This document shows, piece by piece, positions 24,393 to 33,080 of a stretch of 43,786 nt of DNA. Both the position numbers and the translations under genes were made by a program. The notes below the pieces were generated by a model that saw only the letters and a list, made by a program, of their open reading frames with translations, did not search any database and had not been told where the DNA came from. Each line of letters opens with the position of its first letter. Positions within the stretch are counted from its first letter, which is position 1. Source of the stretch: a virus; IMG/VR virus record IMGVR_UViG_3300030202_000105, positions 4,622 to 48,407 of that record. One strand, 5' to 3'.

Positions 24393-27146
24393 TTATCCTT
24401 CTAAGGTTTCTATTCTTGCGGTGAGTGCTTCAATCAAAGCGTTTTGTTCTTGGATTGCCTTTACAAGGATTGGTACAAACTTGCTGTACTGAAGACCCAT
24501 CTGCTTGCCGTCATCTGTGTGACTAGAGACTAGGTTGGTCTTGTTGTTTTTGTTGTATCCTGCCGCGATCTCAAGGGCTTCTACTTCTTGTGCCTTAAAG
24601 CCAATGTCTAACCAATCTTCTTTATGGGTTCCGTCTGGAGTTTGGTCGTTAAGGTCATAGTCTTTAGCAGTCTTGTCGCCATATTTAGAACGCTTGTCCC
24701 ACTTGTAAGTGACAGGTGCTAGTGCTTTAACAAAGTCTAAGCCTAAGTCTAGGGCTGTAAAGTCTGTCTTGTCTCTTGCATCAGAGGCGATTGTCCAGTC
24801 TACTTGAATGTTTGCTTGAGAGATATTTTCATCACCCAAACTAATATTATTAGATGTTGATGTAAGATTGCCTCCGGGACTTCCTGTTCGACCTGCATCA
24901 TGCCCCAAGCAAAGGTTATTTGAGCCTGTTGTTATGGCTGGGGCTGCATTCTGTCCCATCGCACAATTACTAGATCCAGATGTCAAAGATGGTAATGAAG
25001 CCGTACCAATTGCAGTGTTATCACTCCCTGTAGTTGTTCCGTCAGTGCCAGAAGAGAAGCCTACAAAAGTATTATTGTTTCCGGTAGTCAAAGAATCACC
25101 TGCAAGACCACCCACAAAAGTGTTCTGAATTCCCGTGGTGACTGCCAAACCAGCGTGGAACCCAAGCCCTGTATTGTAAGTATCTGTAGCCGTTGTAAAG
25201 TTTTGATTGTTTAATGCTGCGTGACCGAGAGCCACAGATCTACTTCCTAGAGTGTCCGTACTCAAACTCGCGTAACCAAGTGCTACATTAAAGTCGGCAT
25301 CAGTGAGGGCATCACCTGCTAGGCTGCCAACAATAGTGTTTTGGATTCCCGTGGTGACTGCTACCCCTGCGTCTGCTCCGATGCCAACATTAAACATATT
25401 GCCAGAGCCTTGTTGCGCGGATAAAGCTCCATTACCAACAGCTACCGAGTTAGAACCAGTTTGGTTAGAACCTAAAGAATTAATGCCCACGGCGACATTA
25501 GAAGCGCCTGAAGTAATCGCATCACCCGCAAGACCCCCGATGAGAGTGTTGCTAGTTCCCGTGGTGACGTTTGTGCCTGCATCAACCCCCACTGCTACAT
25601 TGAAAGCATCGGTGGCTGTAGTGAAGTTTTGAGTCGCTAACGCGGCATTACCAATAGCTACTGATTTACTTCCTTTTGTATCCGCACCTAATGCGGCAAC
25701 CCCCATTGCTACATTTCTAGTACCTACAGTGAGCGCATCACCTGATAGGGTTCCAACAAGAGTGTTCTGAGTTCCCGTGGTGACTGACTCACCTGCACTG
25801 TACCCCACGGCTGTATTAAAAGTATTTGTAGCAGTTGTGAAGTTCTGTACTTTTAGTGCGCCTCTACCAATAGCTACTGATTGACTTCCCAGAGTATCCC
25901 CACTGAGTGCTAATGCTCCAATGGCTACGTTGTCATCTGCGTCCGTTAGAGCGTCACCTGCTTCTCCACCCAAAATTGTGTTGCGGATTCCCGTGGTGAC
26001 TGACTTGCCAGCTTGGGTTCCAACAGCGGTATTGAATTGACTTGTATTTGTGGTGCTATTTAAAGTTTTAAGTGCTTCATAACCAATAGCTACATGAGCG
26101 CCAGATGCTGTATTTGCCCCTAATGCGTCATAACCCATAGCCACATTATTGAAGCCTGTTGTTAGTGCATCACCGACAAGACCACCGATGAGGGTGTTGT
26201 TAGTTCCCGTGCTGACTGATCCACCTGCTACATAACCCACTGCTACGTTGTAAGAATCTGTAGAAGTTGTAAAATTTTGCTGTGCTAAAGCATTATTACC
26301 AATAGCTACATTCCTATCGCCTTTGGTATCTGCGCTTAAAGCTGTATGCCCCACGACTGTATTTGAATTACCAATTGTTAAAGCATCACCAGCTAAAGCA
26401 CCGATAAGCGTATTGATTGTTCCCGTGGTAACGGCTGCGCCAGCTTGATAGCCAACCGCAACATTAAGACCTGAGATTCCTGCGTTTTGAGTTTTTAACG
26501 CTTGGTATCCTATGGCAGTACTTTCACCATTAGCATCCTCAGTCTTGAGGGCCTCAAAGCCCACAGCAACATTGCCATCAGCCGTAGTCAAAGCCGTACC
26601 CGCTTCATCGCCAATAACCACGTTATAGTTGCCGCCAGAAGCTATGGAGTTACCTGCGTTGACACCTATACGGGTATTAGAGGTTCCTGCTGATGGAGTA
26701 GATAACTCGCCGCCTACTGCTAAGTTACCAGCAAGCTCAAGATCATCCATCTCGTAAACAATCGCGCCTGATCCTGCACCATCCGTAGCTACGATCTTAG
26801 TCTGACCAGCAGCTATAATTACGTTTGCCCCAGATCCTTGAGTAAGCGTCAAAGCGGCAGCAGTCTCATTACGCATAATCCAAGTATGAGATAGCGTATT
26901 GGGAGCTAAGGTGACCGTACAAGCTGTACCACCACCCGTTAGGCGTAAGAAGGTGCTTCTAAACTCATCGGCTGTACCGTCTGCCATCGTAATAGTGTGT
27001 GTACTGGCGTTGGCTATGGCCTCTGCACCGACACCCATTGCGTTAGCAATAAGTTCTAAATTTGTGTTTGTACTTGTTCCCCAAGTTCCTGATTCGTCGC
27101 CCGTGGCGATCTCTTTCAAGCGTAGGTCGTTTACAAAAGTTGCCAT
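24393..27146 (-). CDS. Tail fibre/spike with repeat shaft and C-terminal peptidase S74 chaperone
   Basis: 917 residues. The N-terminal ~130 residues (NDLRLKEIATGDESGTWG) would attach to the tail and are common in phage fibres. Residues about 229-732 are seven repeats of about 72 residues built from AVGYxAG, TTGTxNTLIG, GDALT and NVAIGxxAL strands, like a trimeric beta-helix or YadA-type shaft. From S788 (SDARDKTDF) to the end is an endosialidase-type intramolecular chaperone domain, ending in a coiled coil. In this family the chaperone folds the trimer and then cuts itself off before the conserved serine. Confidence 0.88.
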   Translation of the reverse strand: MATFVNDLRLKEIATGDESGTWGTSTNTNLELIANAMGVGAEAIANASTHTITMADGTADEFRSTFLRLTGGGTACTVTLAPNTLSHTWIMRNETAAALTLTQGSGANVIIAAGQTKIVATDGAGSGAIVYEMDDLELAGNLAVGGELSTPSAGTSNTRIGVNAGNSIASGGNYNVVIGDEAGTALTTADGNVAVGFEALKTEDANGESTAIGYQALKTQNAGISGLNVAVGYQAGAAVTTGTINTLIGALAGDALTIGNSNTVVGHTALSADTKGDRNVAIGNNALAQQNFTTSTDSYNVAVGYVAGGSVSTGTNNTLIGGLVGDALTTGFNNVAMGYDALGANTASGAHVAIGYEALKTLNSTTNTSQFNTAVGTQAGKSVTTGIRNTILGGEAGDALTDADDNVAIGALALSGDTLGSQSVAIGRGALKVQNFTTATNTFNTAVGYSAGESVTTGTQNTLVGTLSGDALTVGTRNVAMGVAALGADTKGSKSVAIGNAALATQNFTTATDAFNVAVGVDAGTNVTTGTSNTLIGGLAGDAITSGASNVAVGINSLGSNQTGSNSVAVGNGALSAQQGSGNMFNVGIGADAGVAVTTGIQNTIVGSLAGDALTDADFNVALGYASLSTDTLGSRSVALGHAALNNQNFTTATDTYNTGLGFHAGLAVTTGIQNTFVGGLAGDSLTTGNNNTFVGFSSGTDGTTTGSDNTAIGTASLPSLTSGSSNCAMGQNAAPAITTGSNNLCLGHDAGRTGSPGGNLTSTSNNISLGDENISQANIQVDWTIASDARDKTDFTALDLGLDFVKALAPVTYKWDKRSKYGDKTAKDYDLNDQTPDGTHKEDWLDIGFKAQEVEALEIAAGYNKNNKTNLVSSHTDDGKQMGLQYSKFVPILVKAIQEQNALIEALTARIETLEG

Positions 27147-27147
27147 T

Positions 27148-27846
27148 TTATGCTACCTCTTCCCAATTAGGAATCTGACTGTCTGATACATCAGACCATG
27201 TGGGAGTCTGACTGTCGTTTATATTAATCCAATTTGGAGTCTGTGAATCATCTACTAGCCCCCAAACATTAAAAGCGCCTATCTCTCCAGTACCTGAAAC
27301 CCCGATAACTACTACCGTGGCTTTTGCATCAACCGTTACGGTGCCAGCAGCGCCCGTACCTTCAACACCAGTCGGGACGATTGTTTGTCCCAAACTGATT
27401 GAAACTGTGCCAGCCGCTCCAGTACCAACAACGCCAGAAACACCAATATCCGCATTACTGGATACAGAAACCGTTCCGACAGATCCAGTTCCTTCAACAC
27501 CCGTGACAGCGGTATTAGCCTCTGCGTCAACAGTAACTGTACCTGCTGCACCCGTACCTGCAACACCTGTCGGTACGATTGTGTTATTCGTAACAAGCGA
27601 GATTGTACCAAGGGCAGACGTTCCCGCCACACCAGTAACAGAAACATTGGCTTCCGCATCGACAGTGACAGTTGTAACCGCGCCCGTGCCGACAACACCT
27701 GTGACACTGACATTTGCTTCTGCGACGACTGTAACTGTACCTGCCGCACCCGTTCCTGCAACGCCTGTGACAGTGACTGGAACCGCACCTTCGCCCCACT
27801 CAAGTTGGCCCCAAGTGCCTCTGCCCCAGCCATTAATAACCGCCAC
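27148..27846 (-). CDS. Repeat-built virion protein (22-residue beta repeats)
   Basis: 232 residues from a GTG start (AAGG 8 bases upstream). The opening INGWGRGTWGQLEWGEG is a Trp/Gly motif I recall in marine phage tail proteins. Then come eight tandem 22-residue units of the form TGVxGTGAAGTVTVxAxAN, and three short C-terminal repeats DSQTPNW/DSQTPTW/DSQIPNW. It is likely an elongated beta structure on the virion, next to the fibre gene. The long open frames in other phases over this gene are by-products of the repeat. Confidence 0.65.
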   Translation of the reverse strand: MAVINGWGRGTWGQLEWGEGAVPVTVTGVAGTGAAGTVTVVAEANVSVTGVVGTGAVTTVTVDAEANVSVTGVAGTSALGTISLVTNNTIVPTGVAGTGAAGTVTVDAEANTAVTGVEGTGSVGTVSVSSNADIGVSGVVGTGAAGTVSISLGQTIVPTGVEGTGAAGTVTVDAKATVVVIGVSGTGEIGAFNVWGLVDDSQTPNWININDSQTPTWSDVSDSQIPNWEEVA

Positions 27847-27856
27847 ACGTTACGCC

Positions 27857-28288
27857 TTATGCTATGCGAATAATCGCATTTGACGCATCTGCTGCGGGGA
27901 ACTGAATAGTGAAGTCACCTGCGGTAGAAGTTTTATCGCCACCAAAAGCTAGAGAACAAACGGCTGGATCGCCAGACGCTGTGTCATTAAAGATCAATGC
28001 GCCATTTGCAGTGACTGTTGCATTTGAAAATGTAAGGTCAGCAAAGTCACCAAGAGCGGTTGTCCCACTAGCAACCGGCGTAACGCTAGTTAGAGCAGCA
28101 CCCTTTGCTGTGTAGTTTGTACCGCTTACTTCATTGCTGGTTGAATACGCTGTAGTAGCTGCACCTAATGTTGCAGAGCTTGTGTATAACGCTAAGTTAA
28201 ACGTATTACCTGAAGTAGCAGTAAAGTTATGAACAGCCTTTAAGATCTCAACCTTAAACGAAGTACACATTGCCGTAGAAATAGCCAT
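27857..28288 (-). CDS. Beta-rich virion protein
   Basis: 143 residues. A helical start (MCTSFKVEILKAVHNF) leads to a Ser/Thr/Gly/Ala-rich beta region (FNLALYTSSATLG, NYTAKGAALTSVTPVASGTT). I recall similar proteins near marine phage tail genes. It is probably a minor virion or fibre-associated protein; there is no known domain. The ATG overlaps the previous stop by one base. Confidence 0.55.
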   Translation of the reverse strand: MAISTAMCTSFKVEILKAVHNFTATSGNTFNLALYTSSATLGAATTAYSTSNEVSGTNYTAKGAALTSVTPVASGTTALGDFADLTFSNATVTANGALIFNDTASGDPAVCSLAFGGDKTSTAGDFTIQFPAADASNAIIRIA

Positions 28289-28578
28289 TATAGACTCCTA
28301 ATTATGTCTGCCATGTCTTTATGGCCTTGACGTTCTAATTCAGCGGTAAGGGTAGTCCTATCGCTCTTAATTGCTTCTTGAATATAGTGTAGAGAAGTAG
28401 CCTTTACCGCTTCTTTAAACTCTTCCGCTTGTTGAGCTATTGCGGGGTGGCAATTCCCACCGACACTAACAATTCTATCCGCAGCAGATTGCGCCCAAAA
28501 CTCAGGATCATGTCCTTTATTGCTTGTAGTCGTTACTAATACGTTACCTACTTCTAATTTAGGCGCTTCAAAAAACAT
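28288..28578 (-). CDS. Conserved small protein of the tail region
   Basis: 96 residues. The N-terminus contains LEVGNVLVTTTSNKGHDPEF, where GHDPEFWA is the most distinctive part. The rest is helical (HPAIAQQAEEFKEAVKATSL, LTAELERQGHKDMADIIRSL). I recall relatives in marine phages at the same place, with no known function. A His/Cys pair (GNCHP) is visible but no clear metal site. Confidence 0.55.
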   Translation of the reverse strand: MFFEAPKLEVGNVLVTTTSNKGHDPEFWAQSAADRIVSVGGNCHPAIAQQAEEFKEAVKATSLHYIQEAIKSDRTTLTAELERQGHKDMADIIRSL

Positions 28579-28581
28579 ACT

Positions 28582-29211
28582 TTACTGTACTTCCATCCTA
28601 GATTGCCCTGATCTATATGTGTCTGAGCGTAGTTTACCATCGCCTAATACTTTTAATAGGCTCATTGATGTGACGTACATCTTATCGTACAACGCAACCA
28701 AATCAGGCTCCCCTTTCATAAACCGTATGGCTTCGACCAGAGCGCCGTTTAACAGTGCGGAGTCAAACTCAGTGCCTAGCCAAGAAGTACCGGCAGTAAC
28801 TATAGATTCTGGGTAGTAGCCATAATGTAACTCAGTGACATAGCTAGAATCAGGAGTAGGCCCAAGAAGGAACGTAGTCTCATCAAACACTGCATAGTGC
28901 TTAGGTAGCCCTGTAGGTGTAGCGGCTGGATACGCTTCACGAACAAAGTTAACGTCTTTGTTTAGCAGAAAGTGATAATTCCCGCTAGAATCCACAACCG
29001 CAAGGCTATACACATACAAAAAGTCTGTGGGTACAGTCAAATAAGTATTACTGCCTGTTACTGTCCCCGTGACGTTTTTACGTAGCGCCGGTATCTGAAC
29101 TGCGTTATAGATCTTCTGCTCTGCCTGTTCTGTAAACATAGCAAGCTGGTCATCTGTAAACGTGTTCTCACAGATGTCTTGGATGTTTGTTTTCAGTTCA
29201 GTGTAGTTCAT
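28582..29211 (-). CDS. Head-to-tail adaptor/connector-like protein
   Basis: 209 residues. MNYTELKTNIQDICENTFTD followed by QAEQKIYNAVQIPALRKN and VPTDFLYVYSLAV fits a podovirus adaptor pattern (helical N-terminus, then a beta domain, then LLNGALVEAIRFMKGEPDLV). Such proteins sit under the portal and join it to the tail hub. The order adaptor-adaptor-fibre-hub supports this. The family is recalled, not computed. Confidence 0.6.
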   Translation of the reverse strand: MNYTELKTNIQDICENTFTDDQLAMFTEQAEQKIYNAVQIPALRKNVTGTVTGSNTYLTVPTDFLYVYSLAVVDSSGNYHFLLNKDVNFVREAYPAATPTGLPKHYAVFDETTFLLGPTPDSSYVTELHYGYYPESIVTAGTSWLGTEFDSALLNGALVEAIRFMKGEPDLVALYDKMYVTSMSLLKVLGDGKLRSDTYRSGQSRMEVQ

Positions 29212-29213
29212 AT

Positions 29214-29375
29214 CTACGCCATAGGCCCACGGGCCATAAGTCCTTTAGTTGCTGCGCCAGTACCACGTACTTTAATGCCGGTAGTTTTAACACCAGACAT
29301 ATCAGGCTTAGGTGCGTCTTTTACTTCTACTGGTGTAGGCCATCCTACGGTTTTAACCACTTTTGGTGCTTTCAT
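29214..29375 (-). CDS. Small conserved protein, Gly/Lys/Thr rich (53 residues)
   Basis: The ATG at 29373-29375 and TAG at 29214-29216 leave 9 and 2 bases to the neighbours, so the ORF fills the gap exactly. The product is basic, with MSGVKTTGIKVRGTGAATKG and a C-terminus LMARGPMA. I recall the motif GIKxRGxGAATKGxxARGPMA from many marine phage genomes. The function is unknown; it is probably a minor virion component. Confidence 0.7.
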   Translation of the reverse strand: MKAPKVVKTVGWPTPVEVKDAPKPDMSGVKTTGIKVRGTGAATKGLMARGPMA

Positions 29376-29384
29376 GTCACATCT

Positions 29385-29750
29385 CTAAGTTGTTGTTACT
29401 GTTACTGTACCTACCTGCCCTGTGGCAACCAAGTCATTTGGAGTTAGATTGTAAGGGTCATCTCCTACCCCTACAGGGTTCCAACCCCACTGTATCTGTC
29501 TGCTGCTATGGATACCCGCTACCCCTAAACTTCTATCAGGTCTTGGATCTCTAATAGCCTGCGGATCGTCTACTGGAAACTCACCCAACTTTAGTTGCGG
29601 TTGGTCTGGATTCCAGCATGAAGGACACGCCTTTATGTTTGTGTTATTCCCTTTTCGTACTAAGTTCTTTAGCTCTCTTAGTTTGTACTGAAACCCACAA
29701 ACATCACATTCCGCAAGGGCTTTTTTAGCTGATGCAAATCGGTTCGACAT
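29385..29750 (-). CDS. Zinc-ribbon-like small virion-region protein
   Basis: 121 residues. Two CxxC pairs, ECDVCGFQYK (C15, C18) and ACPSCWNPDQ (C42, C45), form a likely zinc ribbon in the first 50 residues. DDPQAIRDPRPDRSLG and a Trp/Gly-rich region follow, and the end is Thr/Val-rich. I recall this arrangement as conserved between adaptor genes of marine phages. The role is unknown, perhaps structural at the neck. Confidence 0.65.
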   Translation of the reverse strand: MSNRFASAKKALAECDVCGFQYKLRELKNLVRKGNNTNIKACPSCWNPDQPQLKLGEFPVDDPQAIRDPRPDRSLGVAGIHSSRQIQWGWNPVGVGDDPYNLTPNDLVATGQVGTVTVTTT

Positions 29751-29752
29751 TA

Positions 29753-30439
29753 CTAAACCCTAGTTGCACGCGGTACAAGCCGTAGAGACGCTTTCTCCCT
29801 ATCTTCTCCAGCCGCTAACGCAAACTGCTCTTCATACGCTTCTTTCAGCATAGGTACTCGTGCCATAAGCTCTGGGATCTTCATAGCGATATAATACGCT
29901 AGTCCCGCTACTAGGCACGGGAAAAACCTAAAGTTCATATCAGAGGTCTGTATACCTGCTCCAGCGTCCTCTATACGGCGCATACGCCAGTAGTAAAATA
30001 CATAGTCATTATTGTCTGGGACAGGCCATACGTTGATTTTGGGGGCATCTCGTAGACGTTCTATATAAACCTGAATCGGCCTACCCTGTGTTAACTTATT
30101 AGGTATAGACGCATACGTGCTTACACTGATACGGCTGATAGTGAGGTCAGACTGAGTAGCTACATTGCCACTGCCTGTACGTATCTGTTGTTCTAGTAGG
30201 TCAATGGTATCGGCGGGTAGTGTGTACTCAGATGTACCTTCAACAAGGTTAAGAGTACCTTCGTCAATCGTCCACATGTTGATGCCACGGTTCTGCCACT
30301 CAATAGTCATCAAGTTCATAGAGCGTCTGGCGGTACGTAGGTCATACCCAGAACGCATTTCACGACCAGCACGTTCCCACGCCTCTTCAGCGATCTCCGT
30401 GAAATCCATGTCAAATGCTGTTGTTCCAGATGTAGTCAT
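29753..30439 (-). CDS. Head-to-tail adaptor-like protein (P22 gp4/T7 gp11-like position)
   Basis: 228 residues. FTEIAEEAWERAGREMRSGY, then RRSMNLMTIEWQNRGINMW, EGTSEYTLPADTIDLLE and IKVNVWP-type strands (APKINVWPVPDNNDYVFYYW) give the usual pattern of podovirus adaptor or gatekeeper proteins, with a helical N-terminal arm and a beta core. It should form the ring below the portal. The family is recalled from pattern and place. Confidence 0.65.
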   Translation of the reverse strand: MTTSGTTAFDMDFTEIAEEAWERAGREMRSGYDLRTARRSMNLMTIEWQNRGINMWTIDEGTLNLVEGTSEYTLPADTIDLLEQQIRTGSGNVATQSDLTISRISVSTYASIPNKLTQGRPIQVYIERLRDAPKINVWPVPDNNDYVFYYWRMRRIEDAGAGIQTSDMNFRFFPCLVAGLAYYIAMKIPELMARVPMLKEAYEEQFALAAGEDREKASLRLVPRATRV

Positions 30440-30448
30440 CGTCTATTC

Positions 30449-30772
30449 CTATACGTACAGAGTTTTCTTACGTCTATTGTTCATTACTGCCCCACAGCCT
30501 CTGTGGTTTGCCCGTATCACACCACCTTCTTTAGCGGTTCTAACTTTAGCAGCCTTGGTATTACTAACTACCTGCTGACCTTTTGCGCCAGCTTTTTTCT
30601 TCTTACGGGCAGTAGTAGCGCGTTCCGCTTTGCTTAGTGACTGCGCCTTAGCTTTAGGTAAACAGCGGTCTGGGTTCTTTTTGTCTTTCGACGTACCACA
30701 TGGGCCTTTAATGCCACCATCCGCGCCAATACGAACCCACTGCTGATCCCGCCACTGTTTAAGCTGTCCCAC
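30449..30772 (-). CDS. Basic cysteine-containing protein 'GPCGTSK...NPDRCLP'
   Basis: 107 residues, very rich in Lys and Arg. The N-terminal part QWVRIGADGGIKGPCGTSKD followed by KKNPDRCLPKAKAQSL is a motif I recall in marine phages and some large DNA viruses. The centre is TTARKKKKAGAKGQQVV, and a second Cys (RGCGAV) lies near the end. It may bind DNA or sit in the capsid interior. It is coupled to its upstream neighbour by a one-base overlap. Confidence 0.6.
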   Translation of the reverse strand: MGQLKQWRDQQWVRIGADGGIKGPCGTSKDKKNPDRCLPKAKAQSLSKAERATTARKKKKAGAKGQQVVSNTKAAKVRTAKEGGVIRANHRGCGAVMNNRRKKTLYV

Positions 30773-30954
30773 TACTTCTTCTTCTTTTTCTTACTGCCTC
30801 TAGCATAACTAGGGTCTTTGCAATACTTAGAAGCCGCCATGTTCGCATAAGCAGACGGGTAGGTATCAAACGTACGCTTGGCCCACGCTTTACCCGAAGG
30901 GCAGATTTTTCCACCCGACTTAACCTTGCCGCCTGTCTTATAGTAGCTTCTCAT
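30772..30954 (-). CDS. Small basic protein with 'YPSAYANMAASKYC' motif
   Basis: 60 residues. It starts MRSYYKTGGKVKSGGKICPS, much like the 108-residue basic protein at 32753-33079 (MRSYYKSSPCASFKSGG), and ends in a run of six lysines. YPSAYANMAASKYCKDPSYA is the distinctive part. It overlaps the previous gene by 4 bases. It is probably a DNA-associated virion protein of the same group as its neighbours. Confidence 0.6.
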   Translation of the reverse strand: MRSYYKTGGKVKSGGKICPSGKAWAKRTFDTYPSAYANMAASKYCKDPSYARGSKKKKKK

Positions 30955-32072
30955 CTCATCTTCGCTGGACGTACACCCTTACGAGCAATGCCAGCACCGC
31001 GAACTTTATTTCTCTTGCCACCAGCAACGCCACCTTTAGTGGACATCTTGGACTTTATCTTTCCGCCAGCTTTGTAGCCTTTAGATTTGACCTTGCCACC
31101 AGCCATCATCTTACCCTTACCATCGGCAGCGTATGCAGGAACCATCTTGCCGGTCTTAGGATCTTTAACCATTGGTAGCTTACCGCCAGCACTGTAACCC
31201 TTGGTCTTCATGGCACCACCTTTAGCCATGCCTTTAGACTTCATCATCCCGCCTTTAGCCATGCCTTTAGCTTTCATCTTACCGCCAGCTTTCATACCTT
31301 TAGCTTTCATTTTAGACTTCATCATACCACCACCCATCATTTTCTTAGTTTTCTTCGCTTTAAATCCTGCTGTTATCTTTTTAGCCGCCGCTGCGTCAGA
31401 TTTATTAGGTCGTCTATTGTTCTTATCCATAAAGTTCAGATAATCACGTAGCGATAACCCAGTTTTCTGTAGCTGTTCCCGCGTAACATTAGCTTTTTCT
31501 TCTCTACCAGAACCAACATTACGTCTAGGACTGCCAGTTTTTCCTTGTGGCGTACCTGTTACATTAGCAAGCCCTGATGGGGGGTCTTTCATGTCATTTT
31601 TAGTTTTAGCCGCGTCTGCTTTAGACGGCTTAACACTACTTGTAGGCGGCACTTTGGGTCTCATAGGGCGTTTTGCTTTTTGTTCAGCGGCATTCTTCAA
31701 GCTGATTGCTGAAGGACGCTTAGGTATTGGGCGATCCACAGCAGTTTTTGCTATAGCTTTGCCTTGCCGCGCTTTCTCTTTAGCATCGCGTGAGGCTATT
31801 TTTTTCGCCATTACAGACTTCTTTGCCGCATCAGATTTCTTTTTAGCCACCGCTTCTGCTCTGCGCTTGGTGCCGGGGGGTGTGTTATCTATGGTAAACA
31901 TAGGACGAGCTTTATTTACAATAGCAGCTCTACGAGCTTTATCCGCAGCCATAGCAGCTTCATTATCCCCACCTACACGGCCTTTGTTTCGCTTCTTTTT
32001 AGCTGCTGCTTCTGCTCTACGCTTAGTGCCCGGAGGTGTGTTGTCTATCTTAAAAAAATCTCTTAATCCCAT
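30951..32072 (-). CDS. Strongly basic Lys/Gly/Met repeat protein
   Basis: 373 residues and very basic. Residues about 5-80 hold two copies of IDNTPPGTKRRAEA-x-AKKK. Residues about 240-345 are tandem variants of MKAKGMAKGGMMKSKGMAKGG. The C-terminus continues with Lys, Gly and Arg. There is no enzymatic motif. The composition resembles polycationic DNA-binding tails, so a role in packing or neutralising DNA in the capsid is plausible but unproven. Confidence 0.65.
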   Translation of the reverse strand: MGLRDFFKIDNTPPGTKRRAEAAAKKKRNKGRVGGDNEAAMAADKARRAAIVNKARPMFTIDNTPPGTKRRAEAVAKKKSDAAKKSVMAKKIASRDAKEKARQGKAIAKTAVDRPIPKRPSAISLKNAAEQKAKRPMRPKVPPTSSVKPSKADAAKTKNDMKDPPSGLANVTGTPQGKTGSPRRNVGSGREEKANVTREQLQKTGLSLRDYLNFMDKNNRRPNKSDAAAAKKITAGFKAKKTKKMMGGGMMKSKMKAKGMKAGGKMKAKGMAKGGMMKSKGMAKGGAMKTKGYSAGGKLPMVKDPKTGKMVPAYAADGKGKMMAGGKVKSKGYKAGGKIKSKMSTKGGVAGGKRNKVRGAGIARKGVRPAKMR

Positions 32073-32077
32073 GACTT

Positions 32078-32752
32078 TTACTCCGCGTATAAGTTGTCAA
32101 ATACTTGGTTAACGTCCAATGTGTAATCCAAATCGGACTTACTATAATGTATGTGCTGAGACGGTTTAAAGTCTGGAGCACCTTCGCCCATCTCAAACCA
32201 AGCTGGGTGGCTTACCCTTACTCGGTTGTTCGGTAATGCAACGATGTTCCCTGTATACGGGCCAGCGTTCAATAATTCCATAACATGACTCTGCTTATGT
32301 TGTGCAGGGTCATCTGCAATCTCGTTATCCGTATAGTCCACTGTGAACATATACTTGGCGGGGTACATCTCCCCGTCTATCTTAGCCATCCAAGGGCATG
32401 GTGTAGCTCTATCAAGTACATACACCGAATGATCCCTAGACGAACAGTCCCAAGGCTGTGCTGCCCATACTGGCATTGGTTCAGGCCACTCATCAAACGG
32501 AGTATCCCCTACTAACGCTGTAATCGGCATTCTTGCCCACATTGCCCCGCCATGTACGTTAGGCTCTTCATCGTCGTCATATGTCTCAGCCCCAGTAAAT
32601 ATTATCTGGAAACTAAGACATCTAGTCGGCATGGTCGTAACTGCGATAGCCATTGCGTGTATAAATTCACCATGATACTTCTCATGGTTGTGTGTGTATT
32701 CCTTTCGCACCCAACATTTAAAATGCGGGATGTTACTTTGTAAATACGCCAT
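32078..32752 (-). CDS. Conserved hypothetical protein, Trp/His/Asp rich
   Basis: 224 residues. Notable parts are KCWVRKEYTHNHEKYHGEFI, GGAMWARMPITALVGDTPF and QHIHYSKSDLDYTLDV. It is rich in Trp and His, with a soluble-enzyme-like composition that stands out among its basic neighbours. I recall relatives in marine phages without function. It may be an enzyme or a virion component; the several His/Asp residues could bind metal, but no known motif is seen. Confidence 0.5.
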   Translation of the reverse strand: MAYLQSNIPHFKCWVRKEYTHNHEKYHGEFIHAMAIAVTTMPTRCLSFQIIFTGAETYDDDEEPNVHGGAMWARMPITALVGDTPFDEWPEPMPVWAAQPWDCSSRDHSVYVLDRATPCPWMAKIDGEMYPAKYMFTVDYTDNEIADDPAQHKQSHVMELLNAGPYTGNIVALPNNRVRVSHPAWFEMGEGAPDFKPSQHIHYSKSDLDYTLDVNQVFDNLYAE

Positions 32753-33079
32753 TTAACAATTCCATTTTCGTAAGCTCTTGTTTATACGGCTATTCGGATC
32801 ATTTGCCGTCTTAGAGCTTGTGTTGCGTTTCTTCATACCCTTCATACGAGCGCAAAAAGACTTGCGGCGGTTAGCCGCTTTAGAGCCTTTCTTTAGTTTG
32901 CTGGGCTTAGTTGTTACAGCGGTTTTTAGCTTACTTCCGGGGTTTGCCTTTCTGTAGCTATCTACACCTTTTTGATTAAGCCCACCAGACTTGCTTTTAC
33001 CTTCTTTCCGCGTCCAAGCAGCGGTGCTACCACCACTTTTAAAAGACGCGCAAGGAGAGCTTTTGTAGTAGCTACGCAT
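32753..33079 (-). CDS. Basic small protein with 'RRKSFCARMKGM...DPNSRINKSLRKW' motif
   Basis: 108 residues, strongly basic. LNQKGVDSYRKANPGSKLKTAV then AANRRKSFCARMKGMKKRNT and a C-terminal DPNSRINKSLRKWNC form a recognisable conserved domain that I recall in phages and some eukaryotic DNA viruses, without known function. The start MRSYYKS is shared with the gene at 30772-30954. The cysteines (positions about 9, 77, 108) may bind metal or form disulphides. Confidence 0.65.
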   Translation of the reverse strand: MRSYYKSSPCASFKSGGSTAAWTRKEGKSKSGGLNQKGVDSYRKANPGSKLKTAVTTKPSKLKKGSKAANRRKSFCARMKGMKKRNTSSKTANDPNSRINKSLRKWNC

Positions 33080-33080
33080 G

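Noticed and set aside
24393-27146. Regular repeats considered as a CRISPR array
   Set aside because: The unit is 216 bases, coding and diverged, with no short identical repeat and spacer pattern.
27317-27883. Open frames in other phases over the 22-residue repeat gene, on both strands
   Set aside because: A 66-base repeat without stops keeps several frames open; the sense frame has the proper start, RBS and spacing.
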